Positions 20,101 through 29,704 are shown, counted from the stretch's first letter. The stretch is DNA of 64,000 nt from Candidatus Fraserbacteria bacterium (GCA_029262795.1 JAJCYT010000030.1:62001-126000); one strand, 5' to 3'. Translations and numbers: made by a program. The notes: generated from the letters alone by a model not told the origin.

Positions 20101-23100
20101 TTTCAACGGCTCTGATAGCTTTACTTATACGATCAGCGATGGCAACGGTGGTAGCGATACAGCCACAGTTAACGTGACGGTCAATGCGATCAACGATGCG
20201 CCTGATGCTCAGGATGATTCAGATTCTGTGGATGAAGATAATCCTGTAACGATCAGCGTGCTCGGCAATGATTCTGATGTGGATGGCGACACGATGACAG
20301 TCACCAATGCCAGTAATCCAAGCAATGGTTCTGTGCAGATCAATGGTGGCACAACGATCACGTACACGCCGGACAGCGACTTCAATGGCTCTGATTCGTT
20401 CACCTATACCATCAGCGATGGCAATGGCGGAACCGATACAGCCACAGTGAATATCACAGTCAATGCCATCAATGATGCGCCAGTTGCCGATGATGACACC
20501 GCCATTACCAACGAAGATATTCCGACTAACATCTTGGTATTAACCAACGACAGCGATGTGGACGCTGACACATTGAGCGTCAGTACCACCAGTACGCCGA
20601 GCAATGGCAGCGTGGTGATCGAAGCTGATAACACGATTACCTACACGCCAAGCCTGCATTACTTCGGTCCTGATTCTTTCACGTACACCATCAGTGATGG
20701 TGCAGGTGGCACGGACACAGCCACGGTGAATGTGACGGTCAATTCGGTCAACGATGTGCCTGTGGCAGTGACGGACAATGTCAACACGGATGAGGACAAC
20801 CTCATCGTCATCAACGTACTGACCAATGACACGGATGCCGATGGCGACAGTCTGGATGTGACCACACTGACGCAGCCGATGGATGGTACGGCACAGCTGG
20901 ATGGCAATGACACCATCACTTATACGCCTGACAGTGATTTCAATGGTTCCGATTCATTTGCTTACACCATCAGCGATGGCAATGGTGGCGTTACCGTAGG
21001 CACAGTCAATGTGACAGTTAATGCGATCAATGATGCACCGATTGCCAATGATGACAGTGACAACACAGATGAAGATACGGCTGTGGTGATGAGTGTGTTG
21101 GTCAATGACACCGATGTTGATTTAGATACGCTTGTAATAACCAGCATCAGTGATCCTGCAAATGGTTCTGTTCAGATCAACGGTGGTACGACGATTACTT
21201 ACACGCCGAATCAGCACTACTTCGGGTCAGATTCATTTACGTATACGATCAGCGATGGTGCCGGTGGTGCCGATACCGCCACAGTCAGCTTGACGGTGAA
21301 TTCCGTCAACGACGTGCCTGTTGCCAACACCGACAGTGCCACGACGGATGAAGATAACTCTGTAGTGATTAATGTTCTGACCAACGACACTGATGCAGAC
21401 GGTGACAGTCTCACCGTCACAGGTGCCAATGCACCAAGCAATGGCAGCGTTCAGGTGAACGGTGGCAACACCATTACGTATACGCCTGACAGTGATTTCA
21501 ATGGTTCCGATGCTTTCACTTATACGATCAGCGATGGCAACGGCGGCACAAACACGGGCACAGTCAATGTGACGGTGAACCCCATCAACGATGCGCCTGT
21601 GGCGATCGATGACACCGTCGGAACGAACGAAGACAACGCGGTTGTGATCAGTGTGTTGATCAACGACAGCGATGTGGATTTGAACACCATCACCGTGAAT
21701 GGCACAACTGATCCTGCGAATGGTTCTGTGCAGATCAATGGTGGCACAACGATTACGTATACACCGAATCAGCATTATTTCGGACCAGACAGCTTTACTT
21801 ATACGATTGAAGATGGTGCGGGTGGCACGGATACAGCGACCGTCAACGTGACGGTCGGTTCCGTCAACGATGCGCCGAATGTGGTGGCCGACAGTGCCAG
21901 CACGAATGAGGACAACGCAGTTATCATTACAGTCCTTGGCAATGACAGCGATGTTGAAGGCGACACATTGACCGTGGACAGCGCAACTGATCCTGCCAAT
22001 GGGAATGTGATCATCAACGGTGACAACACGATCACCTATACACCGGATGCAGACTTCAATGGCGGGGACAGCTTTACTTACACTGTGATTGATGGCAACG
22101 GTGGAAGCAACACGGCACTGGTGAGTGTCACTGTGAATGCCGTCAACGATAATCCTGTTGCCAATAGCGATATTGCAAATACGAATGAAGACAATGCCAT
22201 TATCATCAACGTGTTGGACAACGACACGGATGTGGATCTCGATACGCTGACCGTGGTCAGCACCAGCACCGCAAGCAACGGGACGGTTGGCATCAACGGT
22301 GGCACAACCATCACGTACACGCCAAATGCCCATTACTTTGGTGTAGATTCATTTACTTACAGCATCAGTGATAACAACGGTGGCAGTGCAACCGGCACGG
22401 TCAATGTGACTGTAATTTCGATCAACGATGCGCCAGCCGCCAACGATGACACAGCCAGCACGAACGAAGACGAAGCCGTGCTCATCAACGTGCTCAGCAA
22501 TGACAGTGATGTCGAAGGCGATCTGCTCACGATTATCAGCAACAGCGATCCGAGCAATGGTACCGTGCTGTGTGGGGCGACCAACTGCACATACACGCCA
22601 AATGCCCATTTCTTCGGCAGTGATTCGTTTACCTACACCATCGACGATGGCAACAGTGGTGTAGATACCGCTACGGTGAACATCACCGTCAGCTCGATCA
22701 ACGATGCGCCTGATGCCAACAACGATGGTGCCACCACAGACGAAGACAATGCCGTCATTGTCAATGTGCTCAGCAATGATTCTGATGTCGAAGGCGATAC
22801 GCTTACGGTGGATTCTGCGACCAGTCCAAGCAACGGAACGGTGCAGGTCAATGGTGATAACACTATTACCTATACGCCGAATGCAGACTACTTCGGCAGC
22901 GACAGCTTTAATTACACGGTCATTGATGGTCAGGGTGGTTCCAGCAATGCAACGGTGAACCTTACTATTAATTCAGTCAATGATAACCCCGTGGCAGTTG
23001 ATGACAATGCTGCAACGGATGAAGACAATGCTGTCAACATCAATGTACTTGATAACGATTCTGATGTGGACTTGGACACACTGACGGTGAATTCGACCAC

Positions 23101-26100
23101 CAGTCCAAACAACGGCAGCGTGTTTGTTGAGGCAAACAACACGATTACTTACACGCCAAACTTAAACTTCAGTGGGGCCGACAGCTTCACCTATACTGTG
23201 ATTGACGGCCAGGGCGGCAACGCCACGGCCACGGTCAACATCGCCGTTGGCGCGCTGAATGACGCTCCAGTGGCTGACGATGACAGTGCCACGACGGATG
23301 AAGACAATGCCGTGTTAATCAGTGTGCTCAGCAATGATTCCGATGTGGAAGCAGACACGCTCACGATTACTGGCACGACCAGTTCATCAAATGGCACGGT
23401 AAACATCAATGGTGGCACAACGATCACCTATACACCAAACGCAGATTTCTTCGGTAACGACAGTTTTGTCTACACCATCGAAGACGGCAATGGTGGGGCG
23501 GATACGGCCACGGTGAATATCACAGTCAATCCAATCAACGATAATCCCGTTGCCAATACCGATGATGTTTCCACGAATGAAGACAACGCACTCATCATCG
23601 GTGTGTTGACCAATGATTCCGATGTGGACGGTGATACGATTTCTGTCACCACCACAACGAACCCAAGCAACGGGTCGATTAACGTCAACGTAGATGACAC
23701 CATTACGTACACACCAGATGCTCATTTCTTTGGCAATGACAGCTTCACGTACACGATTGAAGATGGCAATGGTGGCACCGATACAGCCACAATCAACGTG
23801 ACAGTTAATGCTGTCAATGATGTGCCTGTGGCGGTCGATGACAGTGCCACGACGGATGAAGATACCTCCGTTAACATCAATGTATTGGACGACGATACGG
23901 ATGTGGATTTGGACACATTGAGCGTCAGCAACACCACCACGCCGAGCAATGGCAGTGTTGTGGTTGAAGCCAACAATACAATCACGTATACGCCAAACGC
24001 CCACTACTTTGGCAATGACAGCTTTGTCTACACCGTCAGTGATGGCAATGGTGGGGCGGATACGGCCACGGTCAACATCACTGTCAATCCAGTGAATGAT
24101 GCGCCTGATGCTGCAAATGACAGCGCCAGTGTCGATGAAGATTCATCCGTGATTGTGACCGTATTAACAAATGATTCTGATGTGGACGGCGACACCGTAG
24201 ATGTGATCAGCGTGTCGACGGCCAGCAATGGCACCACGCAATTGAATGGTGATGACACCATTACCTACACGCCAAATGCAGACTTCAACGGTGCAGATAG
24301 CTTCACTTACACCGTCAATGACGGCAATGGTGGCAGCGATACAGCCACAGTCAACATCACCATCAATGCGGTGAATGATGCCCCTGTTGCTAACGACGAT
24401 AGCGCCTCTACAGACGAAGACATGGCCGTTATCATTGCTGTGCTAGGCGATGACACAGATGTGGATTTGGACACGCTCAGCGTTAGCAGCGCCGGACCTG
24501 CCAGCAACGGCACGGTGAACATCAACGGTGACAACACCGTGACGTACACATCGAGCTTAAACTTCAATGGCGCGGACAGCTTCAGCTATACCATCAGTGA
24601 CGGCAACGGTGGATCTGATACGGCCACAGTCAATGTGACCGTTAATGCCGTCAATGATGCCCCTGATGCAATGGCCGACAATGTGAGTGTGGATGAAGAC
24701 AACAGCTTGAACATCAACGTCCTCGTCAACGACAGCGATGTCGAAGGCGACACATTGGATGTGACCACAACCACGACGCCTGCAAATGGCAGCGTTGTGG
24801 TGGAAGCAAACGATACCATCACCTACACACCGAACACACACTTCAATGGTGTGGACACTTTTGACTACACCGTCGAGGATGGCAATGGCGGCGTATCCAA
24901 TGCCACGGTGACGATCACAGTCAACTCGATCAACGACGTGCCGGTGGCAAACGACGACAGTGATTCCACGAATGAAGACACGCAGGTTGCCATTGATGTG
25001 GCCGCCAATGACACGGATGCTGATAGCGACACGTTGTCAGTAGACAGCAATACACAAGGCAGCAACGGCAGTGTCAGTTGTGTTGGTGGTATTTGTACCT
25101 ACACGCCGAATCAGGACTTCAACGGTGTGGATAGCTTCACCTACACCATCGGCGATGGCAACGGTGGCTCCGATGTGGCGACCGTCAACGTAACGATCAA
25201 TGCGGTCAACGACGATCCAGTGGCCGTGGATGACAGTGCCAATACAGATGAAGACATGGCCATCATTATTGATGTGCTCAGCAACGACAGTGATGTCGAA
25301 TTCGACACGCTGACTGTGACCAGCACTTCCAGTCCTACCAAAGGAACGACTCAGGTCAATGGCGATAACACCATCACCTACACCCCAAACATTAGTTTGA
25401 ATGGGTCGGATAGCTTTACCTACACCGTTGAAGACGGCAATGGCGGTAGCGCCACAGCCACAGTGAACATCACGATTAATTCAATCAACGACAATCCAGT
25501 TGCCAATGACGATAGTGACAGTGTGGATGAGGACAATCCAATCACCATCGATGTGGTGGCAAACGACCTTGATGATGACATTGGTGATGTTTTGGCAGCC
25601 ACGGTGAATACCCAGCCGACGAATGGTTCTGCCAGTTGTTCGGTCAACGATTGTACTTATACGCCAGACCCAAACTTCCATGGCATCGATAGCTTCACCT
25701 ATCTGTTGGAAGACGGACAGGGCGGCTCCGATACAGCCACAGTGACGGTGACGGTGAACTCTGTCAACGATATCCCAGTGGCGAATGATGATAGTGCTTC
25801 GACGGATGAAGACAATGCGATTAACTTTGTCATCCTCAGCAATGACAGTGATGACGATGGAGACACATTGACCATCTCCAGCAACACGCTACCCACCAAT
25901 GGCGGTGTTGTGGTTGAACTCGATAAAACGGTTACCTACACGCCAGATGCCAATTTCAACGGCATCGACACATTCACCTACACGGTGGATGATGGCAATG
26001 GTGGCTCTGATACCGCCACAGTAACGGTGACAGTCAATTCGATTAACGATTTGCCTGTGGCAAATGATGACAATGTGACATTAGATGAAGATGTACAAAC

Positions 26101-29100
26101 CGACATTATCGTGACCATAAACGATACGGATGATGATGGTGACACCCTGACTGTAGACAGTCACACACATCCTGGCAGTGGCAGCGTCAGTTGTGTGGGT
26201 GATACGTGCACCTTCACACCGAGTGCCAATTTCTTCGGTGCAGAGAGTTTTACATATACCATCACGGATGGCAATGGTGCGTTCGACACGGCCACGGTGA
26301 ACTTGACCGTGACCCCAGTCAACGATGCCCCGGTTGCCAATGCAGACAGCGACACTTTGGATGAAGATACCTTTACCACCATCACGGTCCTGCTCAACGA
26401 CTCTGATGTGGAAGGCGATTCCATCTCGGTTACCAGCAACACGCAAGGCAGCAATGGTTCTGTAACGTGTACAGCTTCGGACTGTACTTACACGCCGAAC
26501 GCAGATTTCTTCGGTGCAGATTCATTCACCTACACCATCGATGATGGCAATGGTGGCACAGCTTTGGGCAATGTCGATGTGACTGTGACCAACATCAACG
26601 ACATGCCGGTTGCCAACGACGACAGCGCTACGATTGATGAGGATGACTTTATTGCGATTGACGTGATTGCCAACGATGTAGATGTAGATGGTGATACGTT
26701 GACCATTACCAATCTTACTTTCCCAAGCGACGGGAATGTGAGTTGTACCGGTGCAGTTTGTACCTACACACCGGATGCCAACTTCAATGGCGTGGACAGC
26801 TTCACTTACACCATTAACGATGGTAATGGCCAGACGGATACGGCTACGGTAACGATTACAATTAATTCAATTCAGGACGCACCAGTGGCGAACGATGACA
26901 CTTCACCGTTTATTCTGGAAGACTTCCAGGCCAACATTGGCGTGCTCCTCAACGACTTCGATCCAGATGGCGATGCGTTTAGCCTGATCAGTAACACCGA
27001 TCCTGCAAATGGTACGGTTGTGTGTACCACCAGTTGCACGTACACGCCAGATCAGGACTTCAATGGTTCTGACAGCTTTGTGTACACCATCGAAGACAGC
27101 ACCGGCTTGCAGGACACCGCTACAGTGAGCCTGACTGTGTTGCCGCGCAACGACAGTCCAACCGCGGTGGATGACAGTGTGACCACCGACGAAGATATGG
27201 CCATTGTGATCGACGTGCTCAGCAACGATTTCGATGTGGATGGCGACACGCTAACGTTGCAAAGTAACACCAATCCAAGCAATGGTGGTGTGGTTTGTTC
27301 GACTACTTGCACGTACACACCAAACGCCAACTTCTTTGGCAGCGACAGCTTTAGCTACACGATCAATGATGGCAATGGTAAAACCAGCAATGCCACGGTG
27401 AACATCACTGTCAACGCAGTTAACGATGACCCGGTTGCCAACACAGACAGCGACAGCGTGGATGAAGACAGCGCTGTCATCGTCGATGTGTTGACCAATG
27501 ACACGGATGCCGATGGCGACAGTTTGATCATCATCAGCAACACACAAGGCAGCAACGGTGCTGTGGTGTGTGGCGCGACGTGTACCTACACGCCAAATGC
27601 AGACTTCAACGGTGCAGATAGCTTTACTTACACTGTCGATGACGGGAATAGTGGGCAGAGTGTGGGCACGGTCAATATCACCGTCAACCCGATCAACGAT
27701 GTGCCAATCGCAGTCGACGACATGCACACGCTTGATGAAGACACAGTTGCCAACATTGTGGTCACAACCAACGACATTGATGTTGATGGCGACACGCTCA
27801 ACGCGACGCTGCTCAGCAATGCCGCACGCGGCAATGTGGTTTGTGTCAGTGACACTTGTACTTATACGCCGGATGCCCATTTCAACGGTGTGGATTCCTT
27901 TACATACACCGTCGATGACGGCAACGGTGGCAGCGATACGGCAACGGTTGATTTGACGATCATTTCGATTCCAGACCCAACGGCTGATCCTGATGCCGTG
28001 GACGACAATGCAGTCACCGATGAAGACATGTTTATCGACATCGATGTGCTGGCAAACGATTCCGACTCTGATGGTGATCCTATTAACGTGGCTGCAAACA
28101 CGCAGCCAAGCAATGGCACAGCCAGTTGTGCAGGCAGCATTTGTACTTACACGCCAGACCCAGACTTCTTCGGCGCGGACAGCTTTATGTACACGGTTGA
28201 AGACGGCCAGGGTGGTTTCGCCGATGCAACGGTGAATGTGACAGTCAATTCCGTCAACGACTTCCCAGTTGCCAGCGATGACTTGGCGATCTTGGATGAA
28301 GATGATTTTTTGTCGATTGATGTATTGACCAACGACAGCGATCTGGAAGGCGATATCCTGTCAGTGCTCAGCAACACTCAGGGCAGCAATGGCGCTGTGG
28401 TCTGTAGCGCGACTGAATGTACCTACACGCCGAATGCAGACTTCAACGGCAACGACAGCTTCACCTACACCGTCGATGACGGCAATGGTGGCACAGATGT
28501 TGCAAACGTTGATGTTACGGTCAATGCGATCAATGATGATCCAGTGGCTGTGGACGATGCGATCAGCACAGATGAGGAAATGGCTGTGATTGTGGATGTG
28601 CTTGCCAACGATTCCGATGTGGATCTGGACAGCATTAGCATCACCACCACGTTCAACCTCACGCCAAATGGCTCGGTGAGTTGTGTGTCTACGCAGTGTA
28701 CTTACACGCCGGACAACAACTTCTTCGGCACGGACAACTTCAGTTACGATATCAGTGATGGCAACGGTGGCACTGCCACAGCCAATGTGACCGTGACGGT
28801 GAATCCAATCAACGATGCGCCTGTTGCAAATGACGACATCGCACCGTTTGTACTTGAAGATTCTCAGGTGAATGTCAGCGTGCTGAGCAATGATTTCGAT
28901 CCTGATGGTGACTTACTCACCGTCACCATCGATTCTTTGCCAAGCAACGGAACTGTGATCGTAATGCCAAATAATACGATTGACTACATCCCAGATGCCA
29001 ACTTCTTTGGTGTGGACAGCTTCACTTACATGATCGATGATGGTAACGGGTTGACCGACACTGCGATGGTGGACGTCACCGTACTTGCCAAGAATGATAA

Positions 29101-29572
29101 ACCTGTGGCCGTGGATGACAGCGCCACCACCGATGAAGATGTGGCTGTGGTTGTGGATGTATTGGCGAATGACACCGATGTGGAACTTGACACGCTGACC
29201 ATCATCAGCAACAGCCAAGGCACCAACGGTTCCGTGACCTGTAGCGCCACAGACTGTACCTACACGCCAAACACTGGTTTCGATGGCAGCGACAGCTTCA
29301 CCTACACCATCGATGATGGTAATGGCGGTACAGATACTGCCACTGTCAATGTGACGGTGAACGCAACAATGGCATCCATGATGCAATCAGCATCCGTTTG
29401 GCCTTTGCTGTTGGGCATCCTGCTGTCGCCCCTGACTTTGACAAGAAATGTATGGAGACGTTTTAAGGACTGGACAATGAAACAGAGTCGAACCAAGAAA
29501 TGGATTCCGATTCCAAAATCGAACATTCAATTCAGTCACACAGAATTTATTAGATATAAAAGCCTTCCCTAA
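14147..29572 (+). CDS. Giant membrane-anchored surface protein with about 52 cadherin/Ig-like repeats
   Basis: A 5,141-residue exported protein, probably an adhesin or surface stalk. ATG 14147 is chosen because AAGGAGG lies six bases upstream and a signal peptide then begins the protein (hydrophobic about 13-27, cleavage after FAQQA). Residues about 33-245 resemble a GEVED-type domain (GDYGDAPD start, ETEDHLL end). Three divergent repeats follow, then about 49 repeats of roughly 95 residues. Each has xPVAxDDSxxTDEDNAVxIxVLxNDSDVDGDTL, then YTPxxxFxGxDSFTYTIxDGNGGxDTATVNVTV (Big_9/cadherin-like type). The DxDxDGD loops look calcium-binding. The C-terminus has one hydrophobic segment (VWPLLLGILLSPLTL) and a basic tail, suggesting an inner-membrane anchor. 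Near-identical repeats make assembly errors possible. The ligand is unknown. Confidence 0.92.
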   Translation: MNSGSYGKFSASIGVWVLTVVILTVFSGFAQQAQSPEGDYGDAPDALYALYQHANPDKIAQFPSAYDELGEPLYIYHRFPHEEVFLGKTVTSERDAILINQDKDDGWLPQSFSACSTQSLSVEVTLPDSASGGPVYLNVAFDWDQDGVWSGISVCDSLQETASEWAIQNLRLDRAPFSLKPGGSRVIQLPEILIGPNGGEAWSRFSISTEPVESDDWNGAGQFEFGETEDHLLCVLHDGQALDGCPTMQTEPFAANLVRSTPMDQSVDILLPVLDMEGDTVACSIEAGGLPKSGDAELSDTCQVTYTPEAGFSGIDQFSYRVEDPLSNLFKVALVTVQVDNKSPIAQTIVLITPEDESLPIQLIGEDPDEDPLTYSLDTEPFNGALGGNLGLNEIDSITGQALYIPNLNFNGLDFFLYRIDDGNGGFDSALVLIQVTPVNDFPEAEDDFVVNPNVQTIAFNVVGNDFDVDGDVLVVSSFTQPPNGTVSCAGAICIYTPDDEFDSGFDSFTYTTDDRNGGTDDAVVTLRVGNLPPTTVNDSATTNEDNSVTVNVLANDSDIDGDPFSVTGNTQPSNGSVSCSSTQCTYSPSKDFFGTDSFSYTASDNLGGASQATVTVTVTARNDAPVANDDSGSTNEDTTLILNVLLNDSDVEGNSLSVSDATNPSNGTVSINGNNTITYRPDSDFHGTDSFNYTLRDSVGATDTATVTITVASINDAPDAVDDNVSTNEDNAITVSVLSNDSDVDGDTLNVTTTSNPSDGAIQVNGNNITYTPDGNFNGSDSFTYTISDGNGGSDTATVSIIVNAVNDAPVAQDDPVSTNEDTAITISVLNNDNDVDPDTLSISATTNPSNGNLQINGATMITYTPDSDFHGSDSFTYTVSDGNGGTDTATVNITVNSINDNPVAVDDDINVNEDDNITFTVLDNDSDVDGDTLNVTTTTDPSNGSINVVGNAITYTPDVNFDGSDSFTYTISDGNGGTDTATVNIAINPFNDPPAATDDSATTDEDNSVTISVLNNDSDQDGDSISVSATTDPANGSVQINGGTTITYTPDQHFNGSDSFTYTLSDGNSGTDTATVSVTVNAVNDSPDASDDTANTNEDNSVTISVLTNDGDLDGDSISVISKTDPANGSVQINGGSTITYTPDQHFNGSDSFTYTISDGAGGTDTATVNVTVNPVNDTPDAQDDVSGTSEDTAVVINVLSNDSDIDGDTLTVTTTSNPSSGNVQINGGTTITYTPDSDFNGNDSFTYTISDGNGGSDTATVNVSVGAINDAPDADDDTVSVDEDNSVVVSVLTNDDDLDGDSISVISKTDPSNGSVTINSGTTITYTPDQHFNGSDSFTYTISDGNGGTDTATVNVTVNSINDVPVANLDTTGTNEDTAVIINVLGNDTDIDGDTLNIISTTPPNNGSVQINGGTTITYTPDSDFNGTDSFMYTIDDGNGGQAATTVTVNVAAINDAPVADNDSDSVDEDSSVVIPVLDNDSDVDGDSLSINSAGPASNGTVQITGGTAITYTPNANFNGSDSFTYTVSDGNGGTDTATVNVTVNPVNDNPTANNDSVNTDEDVMVTVNVLTNDDDIDVGDSISIAFNTDPANGTVTCTATSCTYDPNSNFNGSDSFMYTIGDGNGGSDTATVTVVVGATNDAPNAANDNVTTDEDNAITISVLSNDSDIDGDALSISGTTNPGNGTILVNGNNTITYTPNIHYFGSDSFTYTITDGNGGSDTAIVNVIVNSINDAPMAVDDSANTDEDNAVVISVLTNDSDVDGDTLAVTSTSAPSNGNLQINGGTTITYTPDSDFNGSDSFTYTIEDGNGGSNTATVNVTVNPINDAPVADDDTVSTDEDNAIVISARGNDSDVDGDTMTIIGTDSPANGSVQINGGTTLTYTPDQHFNGVDSFTYTISDGNGGSDTAMVNVTVNSINDNPVAGDDSAITDEDNAIVISVLANDSDVDGDSLTVTGTSNPANGSVQINGGTTITYTPDQHFNGSDSFTYTISDGNGGSDTATVNVTVNAINDAPDAQDDSDSVDEDNPVTISVLGNDSDVDGDTMTVTNASNPSNGSVQINGGTTITYTPDSDFNGSDSFTYTISDGNGGTDTATVNITVNAINDAPVADDDTAITNEDIPTNILVLTNDSDVDADTLSVSTTSTPSNGSVVIEADNTITYTPSLHYFGPDSFTYTISDGAGGTDTATVNVTVNSVNDVPVAVTDNVNTDEDNLIVINVLTNDTDADGDSLDVTTLTQPMDGTAQLDGNDTITYTPDSDFNGSDSFAYTISDGNGGVTVGTVNVTVNAINDAPIANDDSDNTDEDTAVVMSVLVNDTDVDLDTLVITSISDPANGSVQINGGTTITYTPNQHYFGSDSFTYTISDGAGGADTATVSLTVNSVNDVPVANTDSATTDEDNSVVINVLTNDTDADGDSLTVTGANAPSNGSVQVNGGNTITYTPDSDFNGSDAFTYTISDGNGGTNTGTVNVTVNPINDAPVAIDDTVGTNEDNAVVISVLINDSDVDLNTITVNGTTDPANGSVQINGGTTITYTPNQHYFGPDSFTYTIEDGAGGTDTATVNVTVGSVNDAPNVVADSASTNEDNAVIITVLGNDSDVEGDTLTVDSATDPANGNVIINGDNTITYTPDADFNGGDSFTYTVIDGNGGSNTALVSVTVNAVNDNPVANSDIANTNEDNAIIINVLDNDTDVDLDTLTVVSTSTASNGTVGINGGTTITYTPNAHYFGVDSFTYSISDNNGGSATGTVNVTVISINDAPAANDDTASTNEDEAVLINVLSNDSDVEGDLLTIISNSDPSNGTVLCGATNCTYTPNAHFFGSDSFTYTIDDGNSGVDTATVNITVSSINDAPDANNDGATTDEDNAVIVNVLSNDSDVEGDTLTVDSATSPSNGTVQVNGDNTITYTPNADYFGSDSFNYTVIDGQGGSSNATVNLTINSVNDNPVAVDDNAATDEDNAVNINVLDNDSDVDLDTLTVNSTTSPNNGSVFVEANNTITYTPNLNFSGADSFTYTVIDGQGGNATATVNIAVGALNDAPVADDDSATTDEDNAVLISVLSNDSDVEADTLTITGTTSSSNGTVNINGGTTITYTPNADFFGNDSFVYTIEDGNGGADTATVNITVNPINDNPVANTDDVSTNEDNALIIGVLTNDSDVDGDTISVTTTTNPSNGSINVNVDDTITYTPDAHFFGNDSFTYTIEDGNGGTDTATINVTVNAVNDVPVAVDDSATTDEDTSVNINVLDDDTDVDLDTLSVSNTTTPSNGSVVVEANNTITYTPNAHYFGNDSFVYTVSDGNGGADTATVNITVNPVNDAPDAANDSASVDEDSSVIVTVLTNDSDVDGDTVDVISVSTASNGTTQLNGDDTITYTPNADFNGADSFTYTVNDGNGGSDTATVNITINAVNDAPVANDDSASTDEDMAVIIAVLGDDTDVDLDTLSVSSAGPASNGTVNINGDNTVTYTSSLNFNGADSFSYTISDGNGGSDTATVNVTVNAVNDAPDAMADNVSVDEDNSLNINVLVNDSDVEGDTLDVTTTTTPANGSVVVEANDTITYTPNTHFNGVDTFDYTVEDGNGGVSNATVTITVNSINDVPVANDDSDSTNEDTQVAIDVAANDTDADSDTLSVDSNTQGSNGSVSCVGGICTYTPNQDFNGVDSFTYTIGDGNGGSDVATVNVTINAVNDDPVAVDDSANTDEDMAIIIDVLSNDSDVEFDTLTVTSTSSPTKGTTQVNGDNTITYTPNISLNGSDSFTYTVEDGNGGSATATVNITINSINDNPVANDDSDSVDEDNPITIDVVANDLDDDIGDVLAATVNTQPTNGSASCSVNDCTYTPDPNFHGIDSFTYLLEDGQGGSDTATVTVTVNSVNDIPVANDDSASTDEDNAINFVILSNDSDDDGDTLTISSNTLPTNGGVVVELDKTVTYTPDANFNGIDTFTYTVDDGNGGSDTATVTVTVNSINDLPVANDDNVTLDEDVQTDIIVTINDTDDDGDTLTVDSHTHPGSGSVSCVGDTCTFTPSANFFGAESFTYTITDGNGAFDTATVNLTVTPVNDAPVANADSDTLDEDTFTTITVLLNDSDVEGDSISVTSNTQGSNGSVTCTASDCTYTPNADFFGADSFTYTIDDGNGGTALGNVDVTVTNINDMPVANDDSATIDEDDFIAIDVIANDVDVDGDTLTITNLTFPSDGNVSCTGAVCTYTPDANFNGVDSFTYTINDGNGQTDTATVTITINSIQDAPVANDDTSPFILEDFQANIGVLLNDFDPDGDAFSLISNTDPANGTVVCTTSCTYTPDQDFNGSDSFVYTIEDSTGLQDTATVSLTVLPRNDSPTAVDDSVTTDEDMAIVIDVLSNDFDVDGDTLTLQSNTNPSNGGVVCSTTCTYTPNANFFGSDSFSYTINDGNGKTSNATVNITVNAVNDDPVANTDSDSVDEDSAVIVDVLTNDTDADGDSLIIISNTQGSNGAVVCGATCTYTPNADFNGADSFTYTVDDGNSGQSVGTVNITVNPINDVPIAVDDMHTLDEDTVANIVVTTNDIDVDGDTLNATLLSNAARGNVVCVSDTCTYTPDAHFNGVDSFTYTVDDGNGGSDTATVDLTIISIPDPTADPDAVDDNAVTDEDMFIDIDVLANDSDSDGDPINVAANTQPSNGTASCAGSICTYTPDPDFFGADSFMYTVEDGQGGFADATVNVTVNSVNDFPVASDDLAILDEDDFLSIDVLTNDSDLEGDILSVLSNTQGSNGAVVCSATECTYTPNADFNGNDSFTYTVDDGNGGTDVANVDVTVNAINDDPVAVDDAISTDEEMAVIVDVLANDSDVDLDSISITTTFNLTPNGSVSCVSTQCTYTPDNNFFGTDNFSYDISDGNGGTATANVTVTVNPINDAPVANDDIAPFVLEDSQVNVSVLSNDFDPDGDLLTVTIDSLPSNGTVIVMPNNTIDYIPDANFFGVDSFTYMIDDGNGLTDTAMVDVTVLAKNDKPVAVDDSATTDEDVAVVVDVLANDTDVELDTLTIISNSQGTNGSVTCSATDCTYTPNTGFDGSDSFTYTIDDGNGGTDTATVNVTVNATMASMMQSASVWPLLLGILLSPLTLTRNVWRRFKDWTMKQSRTKKWIPIPKSNIQFSHTEFIRYKSLP

Positions 29573-29646
29573 GGAGGTGGAGTGAGCGCCGGAAATTTTT
29601 CCAGCATTCGTTCCACCACCGGATACAAGGTCAACCTACCCCAACT

Positions 29647-29690
29647 GAAGCAACCGCCTTACACATGTAAGGCGGTTGCTTCGTTTTATC
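29647..29690 (+). terminator. Strong intrinsic terminator of the giant gene
   Basis: A 16-base perfect stem (29647-29662 with 29667-29682) around a four-base ACAT loop is followed by GTTTTAT. It lies 75 bases after the giant gene stop. Confidence 0.85.
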
Positions 29691-29704
29691 CAATCAAGTT
29701 TGAT

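Noticed and set aside
19178..22333. Long antisense ORFs (up to 366 codons) inside the giant gene
   Set aside because: They arise from the repeat codon pattern read on the other strand, repeat with the same period, and have no ribosome sites or recognisable folds.
14147..29572. Tandem DNA repeats as a possible CRISPR array
   Set aside because: The repeats are about 287 bases, imperfect and in one open frame; there are no short identical repeats with unique spacers.
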